From Adiantum capillus-veneris (lineage: Eukaryota > Streptophyta > Polypodiopsida > Polypodiales > Pteridaceae), in the NCBI GenBank assembly GCA_014529385.2, contig CM043945.1, positions 612,312 through 676,311 on the forward strand: a DNA stretch of 64,000 nucleotides. Reading direction: 5' to 3'. Both the position numbers and the translations under genes were made by a program. Of the stretch, positions 1-12,800 are shown one piece after another. Below the pieces are notes generated by a model. It was not told the origin of the DNA, made no database searches, and saw only the letters and a list, made by a program, of their open reading frames with translations. Within the stretch, counting starts at the first letter, position 1. Each line of letters begins with the position of its first letter.

Positions 1-3000
1 GCATCCTTCTCTCCATGTTTCAATGGACCCTAGCTTGGACAAGTGGTGGACCTTTACTTCTCTCTATTATTCAATAGAGTTAGCTTGGACAAGTGGTGGA
101 CCTTGGAACCAAACCCCCATTTAAAACCTATCATGGTCACTCCAAGTGGTGAGAAAGAATAACCTTTAAGATATAGCCTTATAGGTTGGACAAGTGGTGG
201 ACCTTAACACCCTAATATTCTTAATATAATGACATAGAGTGAAAAAGTGGTGAATCTTGAGACAAAACCACTCATGCTACTAGCACTAATAGCTTGGACA
301 AGTGGTGGACCTTGAACGTAAACCCCCCATGTTTCAATAGAGTTAGCTTCGACAAATGGTGGAGCATCCTTCTCTCCATGTTTCAATGGACCCTAGCTTC
401 GACAAGTGGTGGACCTTTGTTTCTCTCTATGTTTCAATAGAGTTAGCTTGGACAAGTGGTGGACCTTGGAACCAAACCCCCATGTAAAACCTATCATGGT
501 CACTCCAAGTGGTAATAAAGAATAACCTTTAAGATGTAGCCTTATAGGTTGGACAAGTGGTGGACCTTAACACGCGCATATTCTTAATTTAATGACATAG
601 AGTGGAAAAGTGGTGAATCTTGAGACCAAACCACTCAGGCTACTAGCAATAATAGCTTGGACAAGTGGTGGACCTTGAATGTAAACCCCTCATCTACGAC
701 ATATCGTGGGTTTAATGTTTTTCGATGGAGCCTAGCATCTTGGAGACATGGTGCACCTTGCTTCTCCTCATGTTTCAATGCAGCCTACCTTGGACAAATG
801 GTGGAGCATCCTTCTCTCCATGTTTCAATGGACCCTAGCTTAGACAAGGGGTGGACCTTTGCTTCTCTCTATGTTTCAATAGTGTTAGCTTGGACAAGTG
901 GTGAACCTTGGAACCAAACCCCCATGTAAAACCTGTCATGGTCACTCCAAGTAGTAAGAAAGAATAACCTTTAAGATGTAGCCGTATAGGTTGGACAAGT
1001 GGTGGACCTTAACACCCACATATTCTTAATAAAAGTGGTGAATCTTGAGACCAAACCACTCAGGCTACTAGCAATAATAGCTTGGACAAGTAGTGGACCT
1101 TGAATGTAAACCCCTCATCTACGAAATATCGTGGGTTTAATGTATTTCGATGGAGCCTAGCATCTTGGAGACATGGTGCAGCTTGCTTCTCGTCATGTTT
1201 CAATGGATCCTATCTTGGACAAATGGTGGAGCATCCTTCTCTCCATGTTTCAATGGACCCTAGCTTGGTTGGACAAGTGGTGGACCTTGGAACCAAACCC
1301 CCATGTAAAACCTATCATGGTCACTCCAAGTGGTAATAAAGAATAACCTTTAAGATGTAGCCTTATAGGTTGGACAAGTGGTGGACCTTAACACGCACAT
1401 ATTCTTAATATAATGACATAGAGTGAAAAAGTGGTGAATCTTGAGACAAAACCACTCATGCTACTAGCACTAATAGCTTGGACAAGTGGTGGACCTTGAA
1501 CGTAAACCCCCCTTGTTTCAATAGAATTAGCTTCGACAAATGGTGGAGCATCCTTCTCTCCATGTTTCAATGGACCCTAGCTTGGACAAGTGGTGGACCT
1601 TTGTTTCTCTCTATGTTTCAATAGAGTTAGCTTGGACAAGTGGTGGACCTTGGAAGCAAACCCCGATGTAAAACCTATCATGGTCACTCTAAGTGGTAAT
1701 AAAGAATAACCTTAAAGATGTAGCCTTATAGGTTGGACAAGTGGTGGACCTTAACACGCGCATATTCTTAATATAATGACATAGAGTGGAAAACTGGTGA
1801 ATCTTGAGACCAAACCACTCAGGCTACTAGCAATAATAGCTTGGACAAGTGGTGGACCTTGAATGTAAACCCCTCATCTACGACATATCGTGGGTTTAAT
1901 GTTTTTCGATGGAGCCTAGCATCTTGGAGACATGGTGCACCTTGCTTCTCCTCATGTTTCAATGGAGCCTACCTTGGACAAATGGTGGAGCATCCTTCTC
2001 TCCATGTTTCAATGGACCCTAGCTTAGACAAGGGGTGGACCTTTGCTTCTCTCTATGTTTCAATAGAGTTAGCTTGGACAAGTGGTGGACCTTGGAACCA
2101 AACCCCCATGTAAAACCTATCATGGTCACTCCAAGTGGTAAGAAAGAATAACCTTTAAGATGTAGCCTTATAGGTTGGACAAGTGGTGGACCTTAACACC
2201 CACATATTCTTAATAAAAGTGGTGAATCTTGAGACCAAACCACTCAGGCTACTAGCAATAATAGCTTGGACAAGTGGTGGACCTTGAATGTAAACCCCTC
2301 ATCTACGAAATATCGTGGATTTAATGTATTTCGATGGAGCCTAGCATCTTTGAGACATGGTGCAGCTTGCTTCTCGTCATGTTTCAATGGATCCTATCTT
2401 GGACAAATGGTGGAGCATCCTTCTCTCCATGTTTCAATGGACCCTAGCTTGGACAAGTGGTGGACCTTTGTTTCTCTCTATGTTTCAATAGAGTTAGCTT
2501 GGACAAGTGGTGGACCTTGGAACCAAAACCCCTTGTAAAACGTATCATGGTCACTCCAAGTGGTAATAAAGAATAACCTTTAATATGTAGCCTTATAGGT
2601 TGGACAAGTGGTGGACCTTAACACCCTAATATTCTTAATATAATGACATAGAGTGAAAAAGTGGTGAATCTTAAGACAAAACCACTCATGCTACTAGCAC
2701 TAAAAGCTTGGACAAGTGGTTGACCTTGAACGTAAACCCCCCATGTTTCAATAGAGTTAGCTTCGACAAATGGTGGAGCATCCTTCTCTCCTTGTTTCAA
2801 TGGACCCTAGCTTGGACAAGTGGTGGACCTTTGTTTCTCTCTATGTTTCAATAGAGTTAGCTTGGACAAGTGGTGGACCTTGGAAGCAAACCCCCATGTA
2901 AAACCTATCATGGTCACTCTAAGTGGTAATAAAGGATAACCTTTAAGATGTAGCCTTATAGGTTGGACAAGTGGTGGACCTTAACACGCACATATTTCTT

Positions 3001-6000
3001 AATAAAATGAAATAGAGTGAAAAGTGGTTGAATCTTGGACCAACCACTCAGGCTACTAAGCATTAATAGCTTTACAAGTGGTGACCTTGAATGTAAACCC
3101 CTCATCTACGACATATCTGGGTTTTTAATGTGTTTCGTGGGAGCCTAGCATCTTGGAGACATGGTGCACCTTGCTTCTCCTCATGTTTCAATGGAGCCTA
3201 CCTTGACAAATGGTGAGATCCTCTCTCCCATGTTTCAATGGACCCTAGCTTAAACAAGGGGTGGACCTTTGCTTCTCTCTATGTTTCAATAGAGTTAGCT
3301 TTGGACAAGTGTGAACCTTGGAACCAAACCCCATGTAAAACCTATCATGGTCACTCCAAGTAGTAAGAAAAGAATAACCTTTAGATGTAGCATTATAGGT
3401 TTGACAAGTGGTGACCTTAACACCCACATATTCTTAATAAAAGTGGTGAATCTTGAGACCAAACCACTCAGGCTACTAGCAATAATAGCTTGGACAAGTA
3501 GTGGACCTTGAATGTAAACCCCTCATCTACGAATATCGTGGGTTTAATGTATTTTCGATGGAGCCTAGCATCTTGAGACCCATGGTGCAGCTTGCTTCTC
3601 GTCATGTTTCAATGGATCCTATCTTGGACAAATGGTGGAGCATCCTTCTCTCATGTTTTCAATGGACCCTAGCTTGGACAAGTGGTGGACCTTTGTTTCT
3701 CTCTATGTTTCAATAGAGTTACTTGGACAAGTGGTGGACCTTGGAACCAAACCTCCATGTAAAACCTATCATGGTCACTCCAAGTGGTAATAAAGAATAA
3801 CCTTTAAGATGTAGCCTTATAGGTTGGACAAGTGGTGGACCTAACACGCACATATTCTTAATATAATGACATAGAGTGAAAAAGTGGTGAATCTTGAGAC
3901 AAAACCACTCATGCTACTAGCACTAATAGCTTGGACAAGTGGTGGAACCTTGAACGTAAACCCCCCCATGTTTCAATAGAGTTGCTTCGACAAATGGTGG
4001 AGCATCCTTCTCTCATGTTTCAAATGACCCTAGCTTGGACAAGTGGTGGACCTTTGTTTTTCTCCTCATGTTTCAATCGAGTAGCTTGGACAAGTGGTGG
4101 ACCTTGAAGCAAACCCCCAGGTAAAACCTATCATGGTCACTCTAAGTGGTAATAAAGAATAACTTTAAGATGTAGCCTTATAGTTGGACAAGTGTGGACC
4201 TTAACACGCGCATATTCTTAATTTAATGACATAGAGTGGAAAAGTGGTGAATCTTGAGACCAAACCACTCAGGCTACTAGCAATAATAGCTTGGACAAGT
4301 GGTGGACCTTGAATGTAAACCCCTCATCTACGACATATCGTGGGTTTAATGTTTTTCGATGGAGCCTAGCATCTTGGAGACATGGTGCACCTTGCTTCTC
4401 CTCATGTTTCAATGGAGCCTACCTTGGACAAATGGTAGAGCATCCTTATCTCTATGTTTCAATGGACCCTAGCTTAGACAAGTGGTGGACCTTTGCTTCT
4501 CTCTATGTTTCAATAGTGTTAGCTTGGACAAGTGGTGAACCTTGGAACCAAACCCCCATGTAAAACCTATCATGGTCACTCCAAGTAGTAAGAAAGAATA
4601 ACCTTTAAGATGTAGCCGTATAGGTTGGACAAGTAGTGCACCTTAACACCCACATATTCTTAATAAAAGTGGTGAATCTTGAGACCAAACCACTCAGGCT
4701 ACTAGCAATAATAGCTTGGACAAGTAGTGGACCTTGAATGTAAACCCCTCATCTACGAAATATTGTGGGTTTAATGTATTTCGATGGAGCCTAGCATCTT
4801 GGAGACATGGTGCAGCTTGCTTCTCGTCATGTTTCAATGGATCCTATCTTGGACAAATGGTGGAGCATCCTTCTCTCCATGTTTCAATGGACCTTAGCTT
4901 GGACAAGTGGTGGACCTTTGTTTCTCTCTATGTTTCAATAGAGTTAGTTTGGACAAGTGGTGGACCTTGGAACCAAACCCCCATGTAAAACCTATCATGG
5001 TCACTCCAAGTGGTAATAAAGAATAACCTTTAATATGTAGCCTTATAGGTTGGACAAGTGGTGGACCTTAACACCCTAATATTCTTAATATAATGACATA
5101 GAGTGAAAAAGTGGTGAATCTTGAGACAAAACCACTCATGCTACTAGCACTAATAGCTTGGACAAGTGGTTGACCTTGAACGTAAACCCCCCATGTTTCA
5201 ATAGAGTTAGCTTCGACAAATGGTGGAGCATCCTTCTCTCCATGTTTCAATGGACCCTAGCTTGGACAAGTGGTGGACCTTTGTTTCTCTCTATGTTTCA
5301 ATAGAGTTAGCTTGGACAAGTGGTGGACCTTGGAAGCAAACCCCGATGTAAAACCTATCATGGTCACTCTAAGTGTAATAAAGAATAACCTTTAAGATGT
5401 AGCCTTATAGGTTGGACAAGTGGTGGACCTTAACAACGCGCATATTCTTAATAAAATGACTAGAGTGGAAAGTGGTGAATCTTGAGACCAAACCACTCAT
5501 GCTACTAGCACTAATAGCTTGGACAAGTGGTTGACCTTTGAACGTAAACCCCCCAAGTTTCAATAGAGTTAGCTTCGACAAATGGTGGAGCATCCTTCTC
5601 TCCATGTTTCAATGGACCCTAGCTTGGACAAGTGGTGGACCTTGTTTCTCTCTATGTTTCAATAGAGTTAGCTTGGACAAGTGGTGGACCTTGGAAGCAA
5701 ACCCCCATGTAAAACCTATCATGGACACTCCAAGTGGTAACAAAGAAAAAACTTTAAGATGTAGCCTTATAGGTTGGACAAGTGGTGGACCTTAACACGC
5801 GCATATTCTTAAATATAATGACATACAGTGGAAAAGTGGTGAATCTTGAGACCAAACCACTCAGGCTACTAGCAATAATAGCTTGGACAAGTGGTGGACC
5901 TTGAATGTAAACCCTCATCTACGACATATCGTGGGTTTAATGTTTTTCGATGGAGCCTAGCATCTTGGAGACATGGTGCACCTTGCTTCTCCTCATGTTT

Positions 6001-7890
6001 CAATGGAGCCTACCTTGGACAAATGGTGGAGCATCCTTCTCTCCATGTTTCAATGGACCCTAGCTTAGACAAGGGGTGGACCTTTGCTTCTCTCTATGTT
6101 TCAATAGAGTTAGCTTGGACAAGTGGTGGACCTTGGAACCAAACCCCCATGTAAAACCTATCATGGTCACTCCAAGTAGTAAGAAAGAATAACCTTTAAG
6201 ATGTAGCCTTATAGGTTGGACAAGTGGTGGACCTTAACACCCACATATTCTTAATAAAAGTGGTGAATCTTGAGACCAAACCACTCAGGCTACTAGCAAT
6301 AATAGCTTGGACAAGTGGTGGACCTTGAATGTAAACCCCTCATCTACGAAATATCGTGGGTTTAATGTATTTCGATGGAGCCTAGCATCTTGGAGACATG
6401 GTGCAGCTTGCTTCTCGTCATGTTTCAATGGATCCTATCTTGGACAAATGGTGGAGCATCCTTCTCTCCATGTTTCAATGGACCCTAGCTTGGACAAGTG
6501 GTGGACCTTTGTTTCTCTCTATGTTTCAATAGAGTTAGCTTGGACAAGTGGTGGACCTTGGAACCAAACCCCCCATGTAAAACCTATCATGGTCACTCCA
6601 AGTGGTAATAAAGAATAACCTTTAAGATGTAGCCTTATAGGTTGGACAAGTGGTGACCTTAACACCCGCATATTCTTAATATAATGACATAGAGTGAAAA
6701 AGTGGTGAATCTTGAGACAAAACCACTCATGCTACTAGCAATAATAGCTTGGACAAGTGGTGGACCTTGAATGTAAACCCCCCATGTTTCAATAGAGTTA
6801 GCTTCGACAAATGGTGGAGCATCCTTCTCTCCATGTTTCAATGGACCCTAGCTTGACAAGGGGTGGACCTTTGTTTCTCTCTATGTTTCAATAGAGTTAG
6901 CTTGGACAAGTGGTGGACCTTGGAACCAAACCCCCATGTAAAACCTATCATGGTCACTCCAAGTAGTAAGAAAGAATAACCTTTAAGATGTAGCCTTATA
7001 GGTTGGACAAGTGGTGGACCTTAACCACACATATTCTTAATATAATGACATAGAGTGGAAAAGTGGTGAATCTTGAGACCAAACCACTCATGCTACTAGC
7101 ACTAATAGCTTGGACAAGTGGTGACCTTGAACGAACCCCCCATGTTTCAATAGAGTTAGCTTGGACAAATGGTGGAGCATCCTTCTCTCCATGTTTCAAT
7201 GGACCCTAGCTTGGACAAGTGGTGGACCTTTGTTTCTCTCTATGTTTCAATAGAGTTAGCTTGGACAAGTGGTGGACCTTGGAACCAAACCCCCATGTAA
7301 AACCTATCATGGTCACTCCAAGTGGTAATAAAGAATAACCTTTAAGATGTAGCCTTATAGGTTGGACAAGTGTGGACCTTAACACGCGCATATTCTTAAT
7401 AAATGACATAGAGTGGAAAAGTGGTGAATCTTGAGACCAAACCACTCAGGCTACTAGCAATAATAGCTTGGACAAGTGGTGGACCTTGAATGTAAACCCC
7501 TCATCTACGACATATCGTGGGTTTAATGTTTTTCGATGGAGCCTAGCATCTTGGAGACATGGTGCACCTTGCTTCTCCTCATGTTTCAATGGAGCCTACC
7601 TTGGACAAATGGTGGAGCATCCTTCTCTCCATGTTTCAATGGACCCTAGCTTAGACAAGGGGTGGACCTTTGCTTCTCTCTATGTTTCAATAGAGTTAGC
7701 TTGGACAAGTGGTGGACCTTGGAACCAAACCCCCATGTAAAACCTATCATGGTCACTCCAAGTAGTAAGAAAGAATAACCTTTAAGATGTAGCCTTATAG
7801 GTGGACAAGTGGTGGACCTTAACACCCACATATTCTTAATAAAAGTGGTGAATCTTGAGACCAAACCACTCAGGCTACTAGCAATAATAG
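1..7890 (+). repeat. Satellite array, ~50-bp monomer in ~1.2-kb higher-order units
   Basis: The core word TTGGACAAGTGGTGGACCTT and diverged forms (ACAAATGGTGGAGCAT, GACATGGTGCAGCTTG) recur about every 50 bases; for example TTGGAC/TTAGAC begin at 790, 840 and 890. Monomers are grouped into a larger unit. The variant CTACGACATATCG occurs near 690, 1875, 3105, 4325, 5920 and 7505. The variant CTACGAAATATCG follows about 430 bases later (near 1117, 2300, 4760, 6340). A third segment has CCCCATGTTTCAATAGAG. The unit is 1184-1230 bases in the first four copies and about 1580-1600 in the last ones, where the third segment is doubled. Open stretches of 60-103 codons here are a by-product of the repeat, not genes. 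Confidence 0.93.
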
Positions 7891-10800
7891 CTAGGGATAA
7901 CCATTAAGATATAGTCTTTCAAGGGGTGAGAAAGAATAACCATTGACATATAGTGGTGGACCTTTGATTCTCTCTATGTTTCAATAGAGTTAGCTTGGAC
8001 AAGTGGTGGACCTTGAAACAAAACCCCCATGTAAAACCTATGCTGGTCACTCCAAGTGGTGAGAAAGAACAACCCTTAAGATATAGCCTTATAGGTTGGA
8101 CAAGTGGTGGACCTTAACACCCAAATATTCTTAATATAATGACATAGAGTGGAAAAGTGGTGAATCTTGAGAGCAAACCACTCATGCTACTAGCGATAAT
8201 AGGTTGGACAAATTGGTAATCTTGAATGTAAACTCCCCATGTACAAAACAACGTGGGTTTAAGGTATTTCGATGGAGGCTAGCATCTTGGAGATATGGTG
8301 CAGCTTGCTTCTCTTCATGTTTCAATGGAGTCTATCTTGGACAAATGGTGGAGCATCCTTCTCTCCATGTTTCAATAGACCCTAGCTTAGACAAGTGGTG
8401 GACCTTTGCTTCTCTCTATGTTTCAATAGAGTTAGCTTGGGCAAGTGGTGGACCTTGGAACCAAACCCCTATGTAAAACCTTTCATGGTCACTCTAAGTG
8501 GTCAGAAAGAATAACCATTAAGATATAGTCTTACAGGTTGGACAGGTGGTTGACCTTAATACCCAAATATTCTTAATATAATGACACAGAGTGAAAAAGT
8601 GGTGAATCTTGAGACCAAACCCCTCATGCTACTAGCGTTAATAGGTTGGACAACTGGTGGACCTTGAATGTAAACCTTCCATGTTTCAATAGAGTTAGCT
8701 TCGACAAATGGTGGAGCATCCTTCTCTCCATGTTTCAATGGAGCCTAGCTTGGACAAGTGGTGGACCTTTTGCTTCTCTCTATGAGAAGAATAAAGTTAG
8801 CTTGGATAAGGGGTGGACCTTGGAACCAAACCCCTATGTAAAACATATCATGGACATTTCAAGTGGTGAGAAAGAATACCCTTTAAGATATACCCTTATA
8901 GGTTGGACAAGTGGTCGACCTTAACACCTAGATCTTCTTTATATAATGACATAGAGTGGAAAAGTGGTGAATCTTGAGACCAAACCACTCATGCTACTAG
9001 GGATAATAGCTTGGAAAAGTGACTGGCCTTGACGTTAAACCCCACATGTAAACAATATCGTGGGTTTAAGGTATTTCAATGGATCCTAGAATCTTGGAGA
9101 CATGGTGCAACTTGCTTCTTTTCATGTTTCAATGAAGCCTATCTTCCACCAATGGGGGATCATCCTTCTCTAAATGTCTCAGTGGAGCCTAGCTTGGACA
9201 AGTGGTGGACCTTTGCTTCTCTCTATGTTTCCATAGAGTTAGCTTGGACAAGTGGTGGACCTTGAAACCAAACCCCATGTAAAACATATCATGGTCATTC
9301 CAGGTGGTGAGAAATAATACCCTTTAAGATCTAGCCTTATAGGTTGGACAAGTGGTCGACCTTAAAACCTAGATCTTCATAATATAACGACATAGAGTGG
9401 AAAAGTGGTAAATCTTGAGACCAAACCACTCATGCTACTAAGAATAATAGGTTGGACAAGTGGTGGACCTTGAATGTAAACCCCCCATGTACGAAATATC
9501 ATGGGTTTAAGGTATTTCAATGGAGCCTAGCATCTTGGAGACATGGTGCAGATTGCTTCCCTTCATGTTTCAATGGAGCCTATCTTGGACAAATGGTGGA
9601 GCATCCTTCTCTCCATGTTTCAATGGAGCCTAGCTTGGACAAGTGGTGGACCTTTGCTTCTCTCTATGTTTCAATAGAGTTAGCTTCGACAAGTGGTGGG
9701 CCTTGGAACCAAACTCCCATGTAAAACCTATCTTGGTAACTCCAAGTGGTGAGAAAGAATAAAGTTTAAGATATAGCCTTATAGGTTGGACAAGTGGTGG
9801 ACCTTAGCACCCAGATATTCTTAATAGAATGACATAGAGTGGAAAAATGGTGAATCTTGAGACAAAACCACTCATGCTACTAGAGATAATAGGTTGGACA
9901 AGTGGTGGACCTTGAATGTAAACCCCCCATGTTCAAAATATCATGGGTTTGAGGTATTGCAATGGAGCCTAGCATCTTGGAGACATGGTGTAGCTTGCTT
10001 CTCTTCATGTTTCAATGGAGCGTATCTTGGACAAATGCTGGAGCATCCTTCTCTCCATGTTTCAATGGACCCTAGCTTGGACAAGTGGTGGACCTTTGAT
10101 TCTCTCTATGTTTCAATAGAGTTAGCTTGGACAAGTGGTGGACCTTGAAACAAAACCCCCATGTAAAACCTATGCTGGTCACTCCAAGTGGTGAGAAAGA
10201 ACAACCCTTAAGATATAGCCTTATAGGTTGGACAAGTGGTGGACCTTAACACCCAAATATTCTTAATATAATGACATAGAGTGAAAAAGTGGTGAATCTT
10301 GAGACCAAACCACTCATGCTACTAGCGTTAATAGGTTGGACAAGTGGTGGACCTTGAATGTAAACCCCCCATGTTTCAATAGAGTTAGCTTCGACAAATG
10401 GTAGAGGATCCTTCTCTCCATGTTTCAATGGAGCCTAGCTTGGACAAGTGGTGGACCTTTGTTTCTCTCTATGTTTCAATAGAGTTAGCTTGGACAAGTG
10501 GTGGACCTTGGAGCCAAACCCCCATGTAAAACATATCATGGACATTTCAAGTGGTGAGAAAGAATACCCTTTAAGATATACCCTTATAGGTTGGACAAGT
10601 GGTGGACCTTAACACCCAGATCTTCTTAACGTAATGACATAGAGTGGAAAAGTGGTGAATCTTGAGACCAAACCACTCATGCTACTAGAGATAATAGGTT
10701 GGACAAGTGGTGGACCTTGAATGTAAACTTCCCATGTACAAAATATCGTGGGTTTAAGGTATTTCAATGGATCTTAGCATCTTGGAGACATGGTGCAGCT

Positions 10801-11754
10801 TGCTTCTCTTCATGTTTCAATGGAGCCTATCTTGGAAAAATGGTGGAGCATCCTTCTCTCCATGTTTCAATGGACCCTAGCTTAGACAAGTGGTAGACCT
10901 TTGCTTCTCTCTATGTTTCAATAGAGTTAGCTTGGACAAGTGGTGGAACTTGGAACCAAACCCCCATGTAAAACCTATCATGGTCATTCCAAGTGGTGAG
11001 AAAGAATACCCTTTAAGATGTAGCCTTATAGGTTGGACAAGTGGTGGACCTTAAGACCCAGATCTTCTTAATATAATGACATAGAGTGGAAAAGTGGTGA
11101 ATCTTGACATCAAACCACTCATGCTACTAGTGATAATAGGTTGGACAAGTGGTGGACCTTGAATGTAAAGCCCCCATGTACGAAATATCATGGGTTTAAG
11201 ATATTTCAATGGAGCCTAGCATTTTGGAGACATGGTGCAGCTTGCTTCTCTTCATGTTTCAATCAAACCTGGCTTGGACAAATGGTGGAGCATCCTTCTC
11301 TCCATGTTTCAATGGAGCCTAGCTTGGACAAGTGGTGGACCTTTGATTCTCTCTATGTTTCAATAGAGTTAGCTTGGACAAGTGGTGGACCTTGGAACCA
11401 TACCCCTATGTAAAACCCATCATGTGCATTCCAAGTGGTGGTAAATAATACCATTTAAGATATTGCCTTATAGGTTGGACAAGTGGTGGACCTTAACACC
11501 CAGATCTTCTTAATATAATGACATAGAGTGGAAAAGTGGTGAATCTTGAGACCAAACCACTCATGCTACTAGGGATAATAGGTTGGACAAGTGGTGGACC
11601 TTGAATTTAAACCCCACATATACAAAATATCATGGTTTTAAGGTATTTCAATGGAGCGTAGCATCTCAAAGACATGGTGCATCTTGCTTCTCTTCATGTT
11701 TCAATGGAGCCTATTTTGGACAAATGGTGGAGCATCCTTCTCTTCATGTTTCAG
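7891..11754 (+). repeat. Diverged edge of the satellite array
   Basis: The same monomers continue on the same strand, but copies differ more from one another and the regular 1.2-kb order is lost. Examples are AATTGGTAATCTTG near 8213 and GACTGGCCTTGACG near 9020. Decay toward the array margin is what is expected when homogenisation by unequal exchange weakens at an edge. The array stops abruptly at the first exon of the SET-domain gene. Confidence 0.85.
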
Positions 11755-11759
11755 GAAAG
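11738..11759 (+). promoter_or_regulatory. Probable 3' splice site made from satellite sequence, plus start context
   Basis: The satellite word CTTCTCTCCATGTTTCAATGG appears here as CTTCTCTTCATGTTTCAG, a pyrimidine-rich tract ending in AG at 11753-11754. Five bases later is an ATG at 11760 with A at -3 and G at +4. This would make the array upstream part of a 5'-UTR intron. Inference from sequence only; a transcription start inside the array is the alternative. Confidence 0.5.
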
Positions 11760-12800
11760 ATGGCTCCAAAGAAACAGGTTGCAAGGGTTGCTGTCTCAGT
11801 TGACTATACTTGCAATGATCTTAGGAAATGGTATTTGGACATACATGGTATAGAGGGTGCACAATTTCATAAGGTGCATCTATTTATTGCCAAAAAGGAG
11901 AATGACAGCTTGTTTGAAGATGTTGGACAAGTTGTGGAAGCATCTGTCTCTGTAGTTGATAGTCATCCAGAGGTGGAATGCATTGACATTCTAGTTCCAA
12001 TGAATCTAGAATTTCAACTATCTCCAGGAGCATATGCATTGGAGCGCATGTCTAGAAACAAAGAAGAGACAATGTTTTCTTGAGGATGGAAGTTTGCAGA
12101 ATCAAATCCAAATATCACAGCAGATCAACTTCAAAGCTCCATCATTGCCACACTACAACGAAAGAAGGTGAAAGCTTCACGACCACCATCCACAAAGAAG
12201 CAAGCAAACGTGCAGAAAGTAGAAGCTAAGCGAACTAGTTCCATTTTGGATGTAGACAAGGCATCTTTGGCATCCTCATCAACAGAGGGTTCAATGTCAA
12301 AGATGAGAATTGTGGATCCAAATGTTTTAGAAGCTGAGGCCATGAAAGGACAAGAAAAAGATAGAGGTGGAATGAATAAGTACATAAATTATTTTCCTTT
12401 CCAATATAGGGAATTTGATATCCCTATTCAAAATTGTTGGCTTGCTCCTGATCACTATAATGCACGTATTATGGATAAAAAACACGCTGAAAGTGTGTTA
12501 TTTGGATTTTCACGGAGTACGACCAAGCCTGCATCATGTGCATATTTGATGCCTGTTCGAAATGCAAAATCAAAGAAGGGGACTCCTTTGGCAGTAGAAG
12601 AGGTAGAGGAGCAAAAAATTAGAGATTATCATTATTGGATTCTTGATGGGCAGCATTCAATCTATGCTGCAAAAGTTTTGCTTCACAATGAACAAAACAA
12701 CAAAGAGATCTTTGAAAGACTGAGGACGACCACCAAAGGACGACCACCAAAGGCAACAAGTGGAATTGCAGAGGGACATGCATCTCGTGCCAGATGGGAT
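11760..12800 (+). CDS. Exon 1 of the ParB-like/SET gene (DGQH motif)
   Basis: Begins MAPKKQVARVAVSVDY. The frame is open to the TGA at 12081, and open again in the same frame from 12084 to the donor GTAAGT at 12801. After the TGA come a predicted helical piece (ADQLQSSIIATLQRKK), a low-complexity Lys/Ser linker, and a globular part with WILDGQHSIYAAK, the ParB/DGQHR signature in which the usual Arg after His is Ser. The last residues (HASRARWD) run directly into AFLRLARMS of exon 2. If translation restarts after the TGA, the first good in-frame ATGs lie near 12294 and 12342. Confidence 0.68.

Noticed and set aside
1-7890. Possible CRISPR-like array because of regular short repeats
   Set aside because: The 'spacers' are themselves repeated and related, periods vary, and the context is a plant nuclear satellite.
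1-11413. Many 60-103-codon open frames with MDKWWTLNVNP / AWTSGGPW text
   Set aside because: They are the satellite monomer read in all frames, change frame every monomer, and occur on both strands; no coding signature.
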